Shown: positions 17,591-26,713 of the stretch, piece after piece
How the letters are laid out: each line of letters starts with the position of its first letter
Numbering within the stretch: the first letter of the stretch is position 1
DNA from: Sinomicrobium sp.
GTDB taxonomy: Bacteria > Bacteroidota > Bacteroidia > Flavobacteriales > Flavobacteriaceae
Length of the DNA: 64,000 bases
Assembly: GCA_029266035.1 (NCBI GenBank)
Contig: JAJUFH010000003.1
Span: 124,001 to 188,000 of the forward strand
Direction of reading: 5' to 3'
Position numbers and translations under genes: made by a program
Notes under the pieces: model-generated
Told to the model about the DNA's origin: nothing
Seen by the model: only the letters and a program-made list of their open reading frames with translations
The model's database searches: none

Positions 17591-18724
17591 TCAATTGGCC
17601 AGCTCTTCTATTCTTCTCATGATTAGATCTTTGTGGATAAAATCGATTTCTTTCATACCAAAAGCCTTTTTGTAGGTTCGGATTGCCTTTTTGATATCCC
17701 CGTTTTTTTCGGCATGTTCAGCTTCTATAAAATATCCGAGCATGGTATCCGGAAATTCTTTTTGTGCTAGCTTTCCGAGTTCTTGGAGAGAGTTGAGATC
17801 ATTTTTTTGCAGAGCCGCTGCATAGATGGCCATAAAGTCGTTGAGGTTTATAGCTTTGTTGTAACCGAAAAGATTTACGGCATTTTCGTATTTCCTTTCG
17901 AGATAGTCGTATACCGGTTCTGTTGAGGTGAGAATCTCATTTTGGTATTCAGATGGAGAAATGGGGCGGTATACGGCAAATATGCGGTTTAGCGCCCGAG
18001 GGATAGCACTGGCCACAGCGGCGTAATCGTCGGCGTCTTCAAAACTGTCGAAGTAATAGTGAAAATGCTCGTTCTGTAATTCCCCTGCTGCGGTGTTGAG
18101 ATCTTGAATACGGGCGATTTGTTTGTTGTTTCCTATATCGCCCGTGGCGAGGTAATAAAATACAGTGGTACCTATATCTGAAAGTCTTGTGGACAAGTGT
18201 TTTTCGATATTGGGAGCAAAGTCTGGCTGTACCGCGGCGTAGGCATTAAAAATAGGTTTTTCCTTAAAGATAAAATAGTTGATAAAATTGGCCGAAGCCT
18301 TGTGTCCAACAATCATTTTAAAATTGGCCAAGGCGTATTTCTCCTCTATAGAAGGCAGGAGTTCTATACCTATAAACTCGAAGAAATCGGCTCCTGTTCC
18401 TGAAGGGAAGCCACTTTCTGTATCGTAATTTCCATCTATAAGAGCTTGGGTGTTTGGTTGATCGATACCTACTATGATACTAGGGGGCATCTGCCCTTTT
18501 GAGGTGTAAAACTTGGCATTCGCAATGACGATGTCGAAGAGATATTCGGCATTCAACACCAGAATAAGTGGGTAGTGTTGTTCAGGATTGTAGTCTTCTG
18601 GAATGTATATCTTGACATTTCGCGTTTCTCCCAAATACTCCGAGTCGAAGGGGACTTCTCTTAGTTGTGCGTGGCTGCTCATGAGCGGAAACAGGCTCAG
18701 TATGTAAAAACATAACAGTCTCAT
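17591..18724 (-). CDS. Secreted esterase-D-like hydrolase-fold protein lacking the nucleophile serine
   Basis: A predicted exported protein of 377 residues. The ATG at 18724 begins a clear signal peptide (MRLLCFYILSLFPLMSSHAQ); a longer frame to 18799 adds non-conserved residues. The mature N-terminal half resembles esterase D-type alpha/beta hydrolases (RNVKIYIPEDYNPEQHYPLILVLNAEYLF, IIVGID). At the nucleophile elbow, where GHSxG is expected, it reads VGHKASA, so the catalytic Ser appears replaced by Lys. The C-terminal ~100 residues look like TPR-type helices (KNGDIKKAIRTYKKAFG). It probably binds rather than hydrolyses a ligand in the periplasm. It lies between the flippase-like gene and radA. 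Confidence 0.75.
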   Translation of the reverse strand: MRLLCFYILSLFPLMSSHAQLREVPFDSEYLGETRNVKIYIPEDYNPEQHYPLILVLNAEYLFDIVIANAKFYTSKGQMPPSIIVGIDQPNTQALIDGNYDTESGFPSGTGADFFEFIGIELLPSIEEKYALANFKMIVGHKASANFINYFIFKEKPIFNAYAAVQPDFAPNIEKHLSTRLSDIGTTVFYYLATGDIGNNKQIARIQDLNTAAGELQNEHFHYYFDSFEDADDYAAVASAIPRALNRIFAVYRPISPSEYQNEILTSTEPVYDYLERKYENAVNLFGYNKAINLNDFMAIYAAALQKNDLNSLQELGKLAQKEFPDTMLGYFIEAEHAEKNGDIKKAIRTYKKAFGMKEIDFIHKDLIMRRIEELAN

Positions 18725-18944
18725 AGGGTAGGTGTATTCGTTTTTGTACGTTACAGCATTTGCTTTTATGGGGAAGTCGCATGTCCTGAAAAGAGACACC
18801 GAAATACAACGGTCGAAGGCACTACTGCATAAATAGCCAAGTCCTTTTTTATGTTACGGAAGTTTGGTCGTTGAGTATAACAAATATAAAATTATTATCT
18901 CAAACCAAGAATATAGAAATCGCAAAAAGAGAATAAATACCAGA

Positions 18945-19910
18945 TTAACGGTTCTTGTTGTATATGGGGAGCATCAGGAAAGACAGTGAGCCGAGAATGA
19001 CAATTACGGCGGTTTGTGAAATCCATACGATCCATCCGAAGGAAGTGCCTATGGTGTAATCTATTCCGTAAAGAGCGATGGCTCCGGCGATGAGAAATGG
19101 GTAGGTACCAAAGCCACCGTTGGTAAAGGCGATGGTAAAAGAACCGACTACAAACAGCGATAAGGTTTGAGAAAAGCTGAGGTGTTGTGTTTCGGGAAAG
19201 GCAAAGATGCAGATGTAGAACATCAGTACATACATGGCCCAAATAAAAACGGTATGAAGTATAAAAGGCCATTTGCGCTTCATAGAAAGTATGCTGAATA
19301 CCCCTTCTTTTAACCCGGACAAGAAGTGTTTTATCTTATGGCCAAGAGCCGATTTTGTGTTTTTGAGATACCAGTAGCAAACCAGAGCCAATATCAGGGC
19401 TACGCCTGCTGCGATGGCTATCTTTACAGGATTGATGTTGCCGGTATCTGCAAGTTCCCACAGCGTGTCAAATTGGAGGAAAAGTGCGGTAAAGAGTACA
19501 CATACCGAAATAAAGAGATCTGCGATGCGTTCGGCTACAATGGTGCCAAAAGCCTTTTCGAAGGGAACCTTGTCATAACGTGTAGCTACAAGGGCGCGCG
19601 AAACCTCTCCGGAGCGCGGAATGGCAAAGTTGAGCAGGTAGCCAATACTCACTGCCATCATGCTGTTGGGTGTGCGTATCCTGTGTCCGAGAGGTTGCAG
19701 TAGATAATTCCATCTCAACGCTCGTGAAATATGACTGAAGGCTCCAAAAAACATGGATATCCAGATATAGGTATAATCCGCTTTTAGAAAGTTCTCCCTG
19801 AGCTGATCGAGCTGTTCGGGAGTAAATCTGGAGTAGGTATACCAGATAAGGAACAGGCCGAGTGCAAGTGGAAGTGCGATCTGGATGATTTTTGACAGCT
19901 TTTTTTTCAC
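18945..19910 (-). CDS. Flippase-like integral membrane protein (lysylphosphatidylglycerol synthase TM family)
   Basis: A 321-residue polytopic protein of the UPF0104/AglD-like family with about 8 hydrophobic segments. Family features are ISMFFGAFSHISRALRWNYLL near residue 55-75, AVSIGYLLNFAIPRSGEVSRALVATRYD (about 86-113), and GGFGTYPFLIAGAI late in the protein. It resembles the membrane half of MprF, without the aminoacyl-transferase half, so lipid flipping is likely but the substrate is unknown. The start codon is GTG at 19910. It lies 82 bases after panD on the same strand. Confidence 0.85.
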   Translation of the reverse strand: MKKKLSKIIQIALPLALGLFLIWYTYSRFTPEQLDQLRENFLKADYTYIWISMFFGAFSHISRALRWNYLLQPLGHRIRTPNSMMAVSIGYLLNFAIPRSGEVSRALVATRYDKVPFEKAFGTIVAERIADLFISVCVLFTALFLQFDTLWELADTGNINPVKIAIAAGVALILALVCYWYLKNTKSALGHKIKHFLSGLKEGVFSILSMKRKWPFILHTVFIWAMYVLMFYICIFAFPETQHLSFSQTLSLFVVGSFTIAFTNGGFGTYPFLIAGAIALYGIDYTIGTSFGWIVWISQTAVIVILGSLSFLMLPIYNKNR

Positions 19911-19992
19911 GCTTCGATGCCTGTTAATGCTTTGTAGATGACACTAATATTATTGGATAACCTTTGTAAACCAGCCCCATGTCGTCTTCTGC

Positions 19993-20343
19993 TTAGCCGA
20001 TTGAATTGTTTTCAGTGTTGGGGAAAACGAGGGACGGTTGGAATTGTTTGGCCTTTTCAAAGTCCATCAAAGCGTAAGAGATGATAATAATGATATCTCC
20101 TTGTTGCACTTTTCTCGCTGCAGGTCCGTTAAGAGTTATTTCTCCACTACCTCTATTGCCTTTTATCACATAGGTTTCCAGACGTTCTCCATTGTTGATG
20201 TTTACAATCTGAACTTTTTCCCCCTCTATGATGTTGGCGGCTTCCATTAGGGCTTCATCTACGGTGATACTACCTATATAATTGAGGTTTGCACCGGTAA
20301 CGGTAACCCTGTGAATCTTCGATTTTACTATTTGTATCTGCAT
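19993..20343 (-). CDS. panD: Aspartate 1-decarboxylase
   Basis: PanD makes beta-alanine from L-aspartate for pantothenate and CoA synthesis. It is made as a proenzyme that cleaves itself at Gly24-Ser25 to give a pyruvoyl cofactor; this site is visible in [13 protein letters not shown] (G24, S25). Lys9 ([11 protein letters not shown]) and the NGPAARK segment match the family. The length of 116 residues is standard. panC lies 73 bases upstream on the same strand, so the two pathway enzymes that feed and use beta-alanine are together. Confidence 0.96.
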   Translation of the reverse strand: MQIQIVKSKIHRVTVTGANLNYIGSITVDEALMEAANIIEGEKVQIVNINNGERLETYVIKGNRGSGEITLNGPAARKVQQGDIIIIISYALMDFEKAKQFQPSLVFPNTENNSIG

Positions 20344-20416
20344 AGTGCAAAGGTAATTATAAAATTGGGAGTATATACAGTGATTGTTAAGAGCAAAAAT
20401 AGTTAAGGCTTGCCGT

Positions 20417-21265
20417 TTAGTTGAGAGCGATATTATCTATAAGCCTCACCTCATCGGCATACACAGCAATAAATGCTCGATATTTTTTGTCTTTTTCCTT
20501 GTGCAAGGCCGGCTCAAGAGTATTGGTGTCCGCAATTTCTACGTATTCCAGTTTGAATTCCGGATGCTCCTCAAATCGCTGTACAATTACCTCTTTTACG
20601 GCTTCGGGAGTTTGTATTTTAAAATTTTCACGAGCTTGTTGTAGTACCTCAAATATAAAACCGGCTTCTCTTCGCAGTTGTTCTGGTAGTCGTTTGTTTC
20701 GAGAACTCATGGCTAGTCCGTTCTCTTCCCTTTTTATTGGGCAGCCGTGTATTTGCACCGGAATATGGTGTTTTTCAACCATAGTTTTTACAATCAACAG
20801 CTGTTGGTAGTCTTTCTCTCCAAAATACGCATTGTCTGGTTTTACGATTTCAAAGAGCCGTTTGACAATGGTTCCTACCCCATCGAAATGTCCTTTTCTA
20901 AATTTTCCCTCCATCTGAAACTCCAAGCCGTCGAAGTCGAAATGGTCTGATCTGACCGTGTCGGAATAAACGTCTTCTACCTCTGGAGCAAAGATTAAAA
21001 CATTCGGATTTTCGGCATATAGTTTTCGAGTGTCTTCTTCCAGACTTCTGGGGTATTTTTGCAGGTCGTCTTTGTTGTCGAACTGGGTGGGATTCACAAA
21101 AATACTGACTACGGTAATATCGTTTTCGCGGGCGGATTGCGCTACGAGAGATAGATGTCCTTCGTGAAGCGCTCCCATAGTCGGAACCAATCCGATAGTC
21201 CTACCTCTTTCTTTCTGCTGGGAAAGAAGGTTTTGTAATACATCTCTTTGATGGTATACTGCCAT
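20417..21265 (-). CDS. panC: Pantothenate synthetase
   Basis: PanC joins pantoate and beta-alanine with ATP to form pantothenate. The 282-residue protein shows the nucleotidyl-transferase signature [13 protein letters not shown] (His34, His37), [11 protein letters not shown]-like [15 protein letters not shown], the [10 protein letters not shown] motif and the KMSKS-like AMSSRNKRL. It heads the minus-strand unit with panD. TAGTTTTG at 21295-21288 is a possible -7 box for the operon. Confidence 0.96.
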   Translation of the reverse strand: MAVYHQRDVLQNLLSQQKERGRTIGLVPTMGALHEGHLSLVAQSARENDITVVSIFVNPTQFDNKDDLQKYPRSLEEDTRKLYAENPNVLIFAPEVEDVYSDTVRSDHFDFDGLEFQMEGKFRKGHFDGVGTIVKRLFEIVKPDNAYFGEKDYQQLLIVKTMVEKHHIPVQIHGCPIKREENGLAMSSRNKRLPEQLRREAGFIFEVLQQARENFKIQTPEAVKEVIVQRFEEHPEFKLEYVEIADTNTLEPALHKEKDKKYRAFIAVYADEVRLIDNIALN

Positions 21266-21588
21266 AAGGGGATAAATTAGTAACCCGCAAAACTATGTGT
21301 TTTTGTCGAATTATGTATTGCAAATATCATATTTTAGCTCGAGCTGGGTTTTGGACAAATGGCTACTTCTGAGGCGCGAACCTTTTGGATGACGGGTTGT
21401 AAAAGGCTTGGAGACTGAAAGATCGGGGATTGTGGCTTTGTGAAGGGGAAGTGCGCGTTTGTTCAGAATAGGGCGGGTAAGAATGAGTGCGTTAGGTATA
21501 TTTTTTGTATTTTTGCATGCTTTGAGGGTTTTTTGAAAAGAACAATTAGTTTCTTTTATCAAAGTTTTATTGTAAATACAACGAATTT
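21266..21588. promoter_or_regulatory. Divergent promoter region panC / GT5-like gene
   Basis: This 323-base gap holds no convincing gene. On the minus strand TAGTTTTG (21295-21288) could drive panC. On the plus strand TATTTTTG (21508-21515) could drive the GT5-like gene. The middle (about 21350-21490) is G-rich on the plus strand and includes CTTGGAGAC, resembling the minisatellite unit before the suf operon. Confidence 0.45.
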
Positions 21589-22398
21589 ATGACTGACAAA
21601 AAAGTGTTATTTGTCGCCTCCGAAATGATTCCTTATCTGCCGGAGAATGAAGTTTCATCCCTGGCTTATGAGAACCCGAGGATGGTTAATGACAGAGGAG
21701 GACAAATACGAATTTTTATGCCTCGTTTCGGTAATATAAACGAGAGAAGACATCAGCTTCACGAAGTGATACGCCTTTCTGGTATGAATTTGATTATTAA
21801 CGATATGGATATGCCGTTGATCATAAAGGTGGCTTCCATCCCCAAAGAGCGTATTCAGGTTTACTTTATTGACAATGAGGAGTATTTTAAGAGGAAAGCT
21901 ACTTTCTCAGACGAAGATGGAAATCTTTTTCCCGACAATGACGAGAGAGCGATATTCTTTGCCAAAGGCGTTGTAGAGACAGTAAAAAAACTCAATTGGT
22001 CGCCAGATATTATTCACGTACACGGCTGGATGGCTTCAATGCTTCCGTTGTATCTCAGAAAGTATTACGCCGACGAGCCCCTGTTTGCCGACAGCAAGAT
22101 AGTGACCTCGGTATACGATAAGAATTTTGAGGGAACGCTAGACAAGGGAATGTTAGACAAGGTGAAGTTTGACGGTATAGCGGAAAGCGAAGTAAAAGCG
22201 CTGTCAGATCCGGATTATTCTGGAATTATGAAAGTCGCCATAGACAATTCTGACGCTGTGATTGTGGCTTCCGAAAGCATTCCTGAAAATCTACAGGAAT
22301 ACTTGGAAAATGTGGACAAACCGGTATTGCCATTTGTTCCCATATACGAATTTGAAGATGCGTATAAAGAGTTCTACGAAACAAAGGTTTTAGGTTAA
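21589..22398 (+). CDS. Glycogen synthase N-domain-like protein (GT5-like, single domain)
   Basis: A 269-residue protein matching only the N-terminal Rossmann half of GT5 glycogen/starch synthases: KKVLFVASEMIPYL, IRIFMPRFGNINERRHQLHEV, DIIHVHGWMASMLPLYL. The usual K-x-G-G-L nucleotide-sugar loop after SEMIP is replaced (ENEVSSLAYENPRMVNDRGG). The whole C-terminal GT-B domain is absent, with no frameshift visible downstream. Classical glycogen synthase activity is therefore unlikely. Database entries often call such proteins glycogen/starch synthase. It precedes the DUF4270 gene by about 100 bases. Confidence 0.75.
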   Translation: MTDKKVLFVASEMIPYLPENEVSSLAYENPRMVNDRGGQIRIFMPRFGNINERRHQLHEVIRLSGMNLIINDMDMPLIIKVASIPKERIQVYFIDNEEYFKRKATFSDEDGNLFPDNDERAIFFAKGVVETVKKLNWSPDIIHVHGWMASMLPLYLRKYYADEPLFADSKIVTSVYDKNFEGTLDKGMLDKVKFDGIAESEVKALSDPDYSGIMKVAIDNSDAVIVASESIPENLQEYLENVDKPVLPFVPIYEFEDAYKEFYETKVLG

Positions 22399-22497
22399 AT
22401 CAAGAAATTTGCGATTGATGTCATTGCTTGTGAGTCTTTTACACAAATAGAGATTGCCAAAGAGTGAGCACAGTTGCAGTTTCGAAAAAAAAACAGA

Positions 22498-24147
22498 ATG
22501 AGGAAAGTGTATTTTCGGTTATGCGGAGTAGCGTTACTGCTTTTGAACAGCGGCGTTTTTTTGACGTCCTGTAGCGATGATGTAAACACTATCGGTACGG
22601 GTATTATTGGCGATGGTAATTTTGAGACCGAAAAAGCCGATTTTGAAGTATATGCTTACAACCGGAAACTGAATGGAGTGCAGACCAATGGCCTGCCTCT
22701 TTACCAACTCGGAACGTACAATGACCCTATTTACGGCAAGACCGAAGCGAGTATCATCTCACAATTGGGAATGCCCAACACTACGGTTTTTGGAACCTCG
22801 GGAGGAGATAATGAGAGGGTAAAAACGGTATACCTCCACATTCCCTTTTTTAGTAAGGTCAAAGAAGGAGAAGAGGAAGTCAACGAAAGTGGAACTCCAG
22901 TGGCTCGACAGTTCGAAATCGATTCTGTTTACGGAAATAAGACCGCCACGTTTAAACTCAAGGTAGAAGAGTTTACTTACTACCTGAGAGATCTCGATCC
23001 GGATAACGATTTCGACCAACAGGAGTATTTTTCCAATAATGAAGAGTTGTCGTCTCATGTAGGAATGGTGCTTCTAGACGACGAAACAACTATAAACGAC
23101 AGGGAAATTCTGATTAGAAAAGAAGACGACCCGGAAACCGACGAAGATGAGGCGGAAGAAGTAGAGGAAAGACTTAGTCCCAGGATAAGAATGGAGCTGA
23201 ATCCGGATTTTTTCCAACAGATACTGGACAATGAAGGAGGAGATGTATTTGCTACCAGAAGTAATTTTCAGGAGTTTATCAAAGGACTTCGCTTTTCTAT
23301 AAGTGAGTCTTCTAGCGATATTCTAATGCTGTTGGATTGGAATAATGCTTATATAGAGGTGGTGTATGCTTATGAGAGCAAAGGTAGCTCGGAGGGGAGT
23401 GCTACTGAAGAAGAGGAAGATTCCTTTACTATGAGCCTTGCTGCCTTTTCGGTGAGCTCAGCGAATGGTGTACGGGCTAAGGTCAACAATGTGATCAATA
23501 TAATGCAAAACGATCCTTACCCTGCAGAAATAGCCGATCAGTTCGACACTGGTGTCAACGCCTCCAACCTATACCTCAAAGGAGGAGCGGGAACTGTAGT
23601 AGAGCTGAGTCTTTTTGACGAAGATAGAGAAGGGGAGACACTGGCAAATATCCGAGAAAAACACTGGGTTATAAACGATGCGAGCCTCACTTTTTACGTA
23701 GATAGAGAAAAGCTGGATGCCTATCATGTAGGTGAAGAACCTTCAAGGGTATATGTCTACAATTTAGAGAACAATAAGGTACTGGCAGATGTAGAACTGG
23801 ACTACAGTACTAACCCCGACAAAAATCTCTCCAAATTGATATACGGCGGTGTATTGGAAGAAGAGGACGACAGGGGAATAAAATACAGAATAAGACTTAC
23901 AGAGCATATAGATCGGGTGGTGAACAAAGATTCTACCAATGTGAGGCTGGGGCTCGCGCTTACCTCAGACATCAACAGCACTGTAAATGTCTCTGCGCAA
24001 GACAAGGATGGGGAAACTTCTCTTCATATACCAGAATCAGCTGTGATTACCCCTCTGAGCACCATACTGTACGGCAACGATGTAGAAGACGAATCGCAAC
24101 GAGACAAGCGATTAAAGCTTGAGATATATTACACCGAAATAGATTGA
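22498..24147 (+). CDS. DUF4270 family lipoprotein
   Basis: A 549-residue predicted lipoprotein: the signal peptide from ATG 22498 ends in the lipobox FLTSC (Cys about 24), followed by SDDVNTIGTGIIGDGNFE, typical of DUF4270. The mature protein is acidic and beta-rich with long segments of D/E (DPETDEDEAEEVEERL). The function of DUF4270 is unknown; members are exported in Bacteroidota and tend to sit beside a GT5-like gene, as here. A TTG-started frame from 22474 adds eight residues and is less likely. It is followed by a hydrolase gene after 53 bases. Confidence 0.85.
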   Translation: MRKVYFRLCGVALLLLNSGVFLTSCSDDVNTIGTGIIGDGNFETEKADFEVYAYNRKLNGVQTNGLPLYQLGTYNDPIYGKTEASIISQLGMPNTTVFGTSGGDNERVKTVYLHIPFFSKVKEGEEEVNESGTPVARQFEIDSVYGNKTATFKLKVEEFTYYLRDLDPDNDFDQQEYFSNNEELSSHVGMVLLDDETTINDREILIRKEDDPETDEDEAEEVEERLSPRIRMELNPDFFQQILDNEGGDVFATRSNFQEFIKGLRFSISESSSDILMLLDWNNAYIEVVYAYESKGSSEGSATEEEEDSFTMSLAAFSVSSANGVRAKVNNVINIMQNDPYPAEIADQFDTGVNASNLYLKGGAGTVVELSLFDEDREGETLANIREKHWVINDASLTFYVDREKLDAYHVGEEPSRVYVYNLENNKVLADVELDYSTNPDKNLSKLIYGGVLEEEDDRGIKYRIRLTEHIDRVVNKDSTNVRLGLALTSDINSTVNVSAQDKDGETSLHIPESAVITPLSTILYGNDVEDESQRDKRLKLEIYYTEID

Positions 24148-24200
24148 TAGACTGCCCCCGGGAAATCCCAAAGGGTATTTGTTACGGGAAAGTTTTATAG

Positions 24201-24977
24201 ATGGAAATAGGGTACAAGGGAATTCCGGTTTTTTTTGAGGAAAAAGGGAGTGGTTCTGCTGTAGTGTTGCTTCATGGTTTTCTGGAGAATACCGCGATGT
24301 GGGAAGGGTTTTTTCCTATTCTCTCTTCGAAGTACAGAGTGGTAGCCATCGATTTACCAGGTCATGGCAAAACAGGATGTCTGGGCTATGTACACACTGT
24401 AGAGATGATGGCTGATGTAGTGCGAGAGGTACTTCGGTATCTAAAAATCAGGAAATCGGTATTGATAGGTCATTCCATGGGGGGCTATGTAGCCTTGGCT
24501 TTTGCCGAAAAACACCCCGATGCGGTAAAGGGCTTGGTGTTGCTCAATGCTACAGCTCGCGCAGACAGTCTGGCTCGTAAGCAAAACAGAGACAGGGCTA
24601 TTGCCGCAGTTAAAAAGAATCACAGGAGCTTTATTCGCATAGCGGTGACCAATCTCTTCCGTCCCAAAAACAGAAAACTGTTCAGAGAAGAAATAGCCAA
24701 GACAAAATCCGAAGCCTTAAAAACTCCTCTTCAGGGAATTGTGGCCGCTCTTGAAGGTATGAAAGAGAGAGATGACCGCGAGGTTTTACTGCACTTTTCC
24801 CCTTACAAAAAAATGATTATTGCAGGCAAAAAAGATCCGATATTACCATTCGACTCACTGGTCGAACAGACTCGAGGAACAGAGGTCGAATTGGTGGAAG
24901 TTCCCGACGGACATATGAGTCATATCGAGAACAAAGAAGAAGTTTTAAGCGCAATTTGTTGGTTTTTACAGAAATAG
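24201..24977 (+). CDS. Alpha/beta hydrolase
   Basis: A 258-residue cytoplasmic hydrolase of the alpha/beta fold. It has the oxyanion HGF motif (LLHGFLENTAMW, about 24-35), the nucleophile elbow GHSMGG (Ser92), a likely acid in AGKKDPILPF and the catalytic His in DGHMSHIE. A helical cap lies between about residues 120 and 190 (NLFRPKNRKLFREEIAKTK). The substrate cannot be told; esters, lactones or menaquinone-type intermediates are all possible. No signal peptide is seen. Confidence 0.88.
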   Translation: MEIGYKGIPVFFEEKGSGSAVVLLHGFLENTAMWEGFFPILSSKYRVVAIDLPGHGKTGCLGYVHTVEMMADVVREVLRYLKIRKSVLIGHSMGGYVALAFAEKHPDAVKGLVLLNATARADSLARKQNRDRAIAAVKKNHRSFIRIAVTNLFRPKNRKLFREEIAKTKSEALKTPLQGIVAALEGMKERDDREVLLHFSPYKKMIIAGKKDPILPFDSLVEQTRGTEVELVEVPDGHMSHIENKEEVLSAICWFLQK

Positions 24978-25048
24978 CCTCTGTTTTTTTTGGTAATATG
25001 TTTATTATACCTTATATTCGGGCGTTTAATTAAAATACCCCTAGGATT

Positions 25049-25297
25049 ATGCATATCAAATTTACAAAATCCGCTTTTTCATTAGCCCGGATATTGTGCC
25101 TTGTTTTTGGGCATCGTTTTCGTGTGAGCAGGGAGGTTACCGCTCATATTAAAGAGTATAGGTGTACCTGTTGTCGAGCCGAGGTGACACTTGACGACGA
25201 AGGGCATATCACCTCACTGACCTCACAGCTCAAGGAGATAAACGACACCTTGACCAATCTGCACAGAAAAAAACAGCACTCCAGTCCGGCAGCCTAA
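25049..25297 (+). CDS. Small Cys/His zinc-ribbon-like protein
   Basis: An 82-residue protein with a possible metal site: CLVFGHRF at 17-24 and CTCC at about 39-42, giving a C-x-x-x-G-H ... C-x-x-C pattern, followed by a strand EVTLDDEGHIT and a helical amphipathic tail. It resembles small conserved flavobacterial proteins and the DUF1660-like CxxGH...CxxC layout, but I cannot assign a function. The frame is short but the composition, start and spacing to flanking genes look genuine. It converges on thiL. Confidence 0.6.
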   Translation: MHIKFTKSAFSLARILCLVFGHRFRVSREVTAHIKEYRCTCCRAEVTLDDEGHITSLTSQLKEINDTLTNLHRKKQHSSPAA

Positions 25298-25347
25298 AAA
25301 GGATTTCCGGAACGAATACTGCGACGGTGATTTTCTGCCGCGATTTC

Positions 25348-26397
25348 TCAATCGTCTTTTAAGGCATTCCACCCCCTTGCCGTAATAGGTATTGCGGTGT
25401 TAGCACGGGTAATCAAGTGCATGCCTTCACTTTCTGGGGTCATATAACCGATGACGCTCAAATTGGGGTTCCCTTTTATTTTAGGGAAGTCTTGCTGTTT
25501 TACGGTAAATAGTAACTCGTAGTCCTCTCCACCACTCAAGGCTACTGTGGTGCTGTTGATGTCAAATTCCTCACAACTCGAAATCACCTGTGGATCTAAG
25601 GGTATCTTGTCTTCGTGAAGATTACAACCCACAGCCGATTGCTTGCAGATATGTATAATCTCAGAGGAGAGTCCGTCTGAAATATCGATCATAGAAGTGG
25701 GCTTTACTCCTAATTGCTTCAAGAGTACGGGGATGTCTTTTCTCGCTTCGGGTTTTAGCTGTCTTTCAACGATATAAGTATACATAGAGAGATCGGGCTG
25801 ATTATTCGGATTTACTTTGAATACTTCTTTTTCCCGCTCAAGTACCTGTAATCCCATATAGGCGGCGCCCAAGTCGCCGGTCACTACGAGCAAATCGTTG
25901 GGCTGTGCCCCGCTGCGATATACCAAATCTTCTTCATCAATTTCCCCTATAGCGGTTACAGATATGAGTAAACCCGTGCGGGAAGAGGTGGTGTCTCCTC
26001 CTACTAAATCCACCTGGTATAATTCGCAGGCGTGAGATATACCTGCATAGAGTTCTTCCAAGGCTTCCAGAGGAAAACGGTTGGACACCGCAATGGATAC
26101 CGTGATTTGGGTGGCTGTGGCATTCATGGCATAAACGTCAGAGAGGTTTGCCATTACTGCTTTGTAGCCGAGATGCTTGAGTGGCATATAGGCGAGATCA
26201 AAATGAACCCCCTCTACAAGCAGATCGTTGGTCACCACTGTTTTGCGATTCCCGAAATCCAGTACCGCAGCATCGTCTCCGATGCCTTTTACGGTCGACT
26301 TTTGACTGATCTTGAATTCCTTAGTAAGATGGTCTATGAGTCCGAACTCTCCCAGTTCAGACAAGGACGTGCGCTCTTGATTTTTATCTTCAAACAT
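25348..26397 (-). CDS. thiL: Thiamine-monophosphate kinase
   Basis: ThiL phosphorylates thiamine monophosphate to thiamine diphosphate, the active cofactor. The 349-residue protein has the family start ELGEFGLIDHLTKEF, the metal-binding GIGDDAAVLDF (about 40-50), TNDLLVEGVHFDL, the LVGGDTTSS motif and SGGEDYELLFT. Length and motif order match the family. It stands alone: no other thi genes and no TPP-riboswitch-like sequence are seen nearby. Confidence 0.95.
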   Translation of the reverse strand: MFEDKNQERTSLSELGEFGLIDHLTKEFKISQKSTVKGIGDDAAVLDFGNRKTVVTNDLLVEGVHFDLAYMPLKHLGYKAVMANLSDVYAMNATATQITVSIAVSNRFPLEALEELYAGISHACELYQVDLVGGDTTSSRTGLLISVTAIGEIDEEDLVYRSGAQPNDLLVVTGDLGAAYMGLQVLEREKEVFKVNPNNQPDLSMYTYIVERQLKPEARKDIPVLLKQLGVKPTSMIDISDGLSSEIIHICKQSAVGCNLHEDKIPLDPQVISSCEEFDINSTTVALSGGEDYELLFTVKQQDFPKIKGNPNLSVIGYMTPESEGMHLITRANTAIPITARGWNALKDD

Positions 26398-26481
26398 GGT
26401 GCAAAGTTAGTTGTTTTTAGAGGATATCCTATATGAGGAAGAGAAAAGAGGGGAGTTGGAGAAGGGGAGAAAGGGTGGTGT

Positions 26482-26547
26482 GGAGACTTGGAGAGGAGGA
26501 GACTTGGAGATGAGGTGATGTGGAGATGGGAGACTTGTGGATGAGGG
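26482..26547 (+). repeat. Purine-rich minisatellite
   Basis: GGAGACTTG occurs at 26482, 26498 and 26529, i.e. with a period close to 16 bases (one unit between the second and third copy is degenerate). The flanks are also strongly purine-biased on this strand (GAGGAAGAGAAAAGAGGGG, GAAGGGGAGAAAGGG). Confidence 0.7.
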
Positions 26548-26670
26548 GTTATTTGAAAGATCGAGTTGGGTTGTTTTGTGTGGATTTCCGGAAGAGGTTG
26601 CCATAGACTTTGCCTATGTGGTTATAGCGTAATTGCTGTGTAAATAGTTTATTAAGTCTATTATAGTTAC

Positions 26671-26678
26671 TATCTTTG
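26671..26678 (+). promoter_or_regulatory. -7 box of the iron-sulfur assembly operon
   Basis: TATCTTTG matches TAnnTTTG and lies 36 bases before the HesB/IscA start. The expected TTG about 19 bases upstream is only weakly present (GTTTATT). Confidence 0.5.
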
Positions 26679-26713
26679 CCGGGCAATTAGGGATTTAATC
26701 ATTTAGTAAAATC

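Larger units (their letters stand above)
26398..26713. other. Intergenic region between thiL and the suf operon
   Basis: A 316-base gap. Its left part (about 26434-26547) is purine-rich, mostly G and A, with a degenerate minisatellite. Its right part holds the promoter box TATCTTTG at 26671-26678. No gene is supported; a minus-strand open frame here is a by-product of the repeat. Confidence 0.7.

Noticed and set aside
21311-21562. A minus-strand frame in the panC / GT5-like gap
   Set aside because: It overlaps promoter boxes in both directions and its product shows no conserved features.
26407-26604. A minus-strand frame in the purine-rich repeat (Ser/Pro-rich)
   Set aside because: The Ser/Pro/Leu-rich product is a translation of the minisatellite, not a gene.
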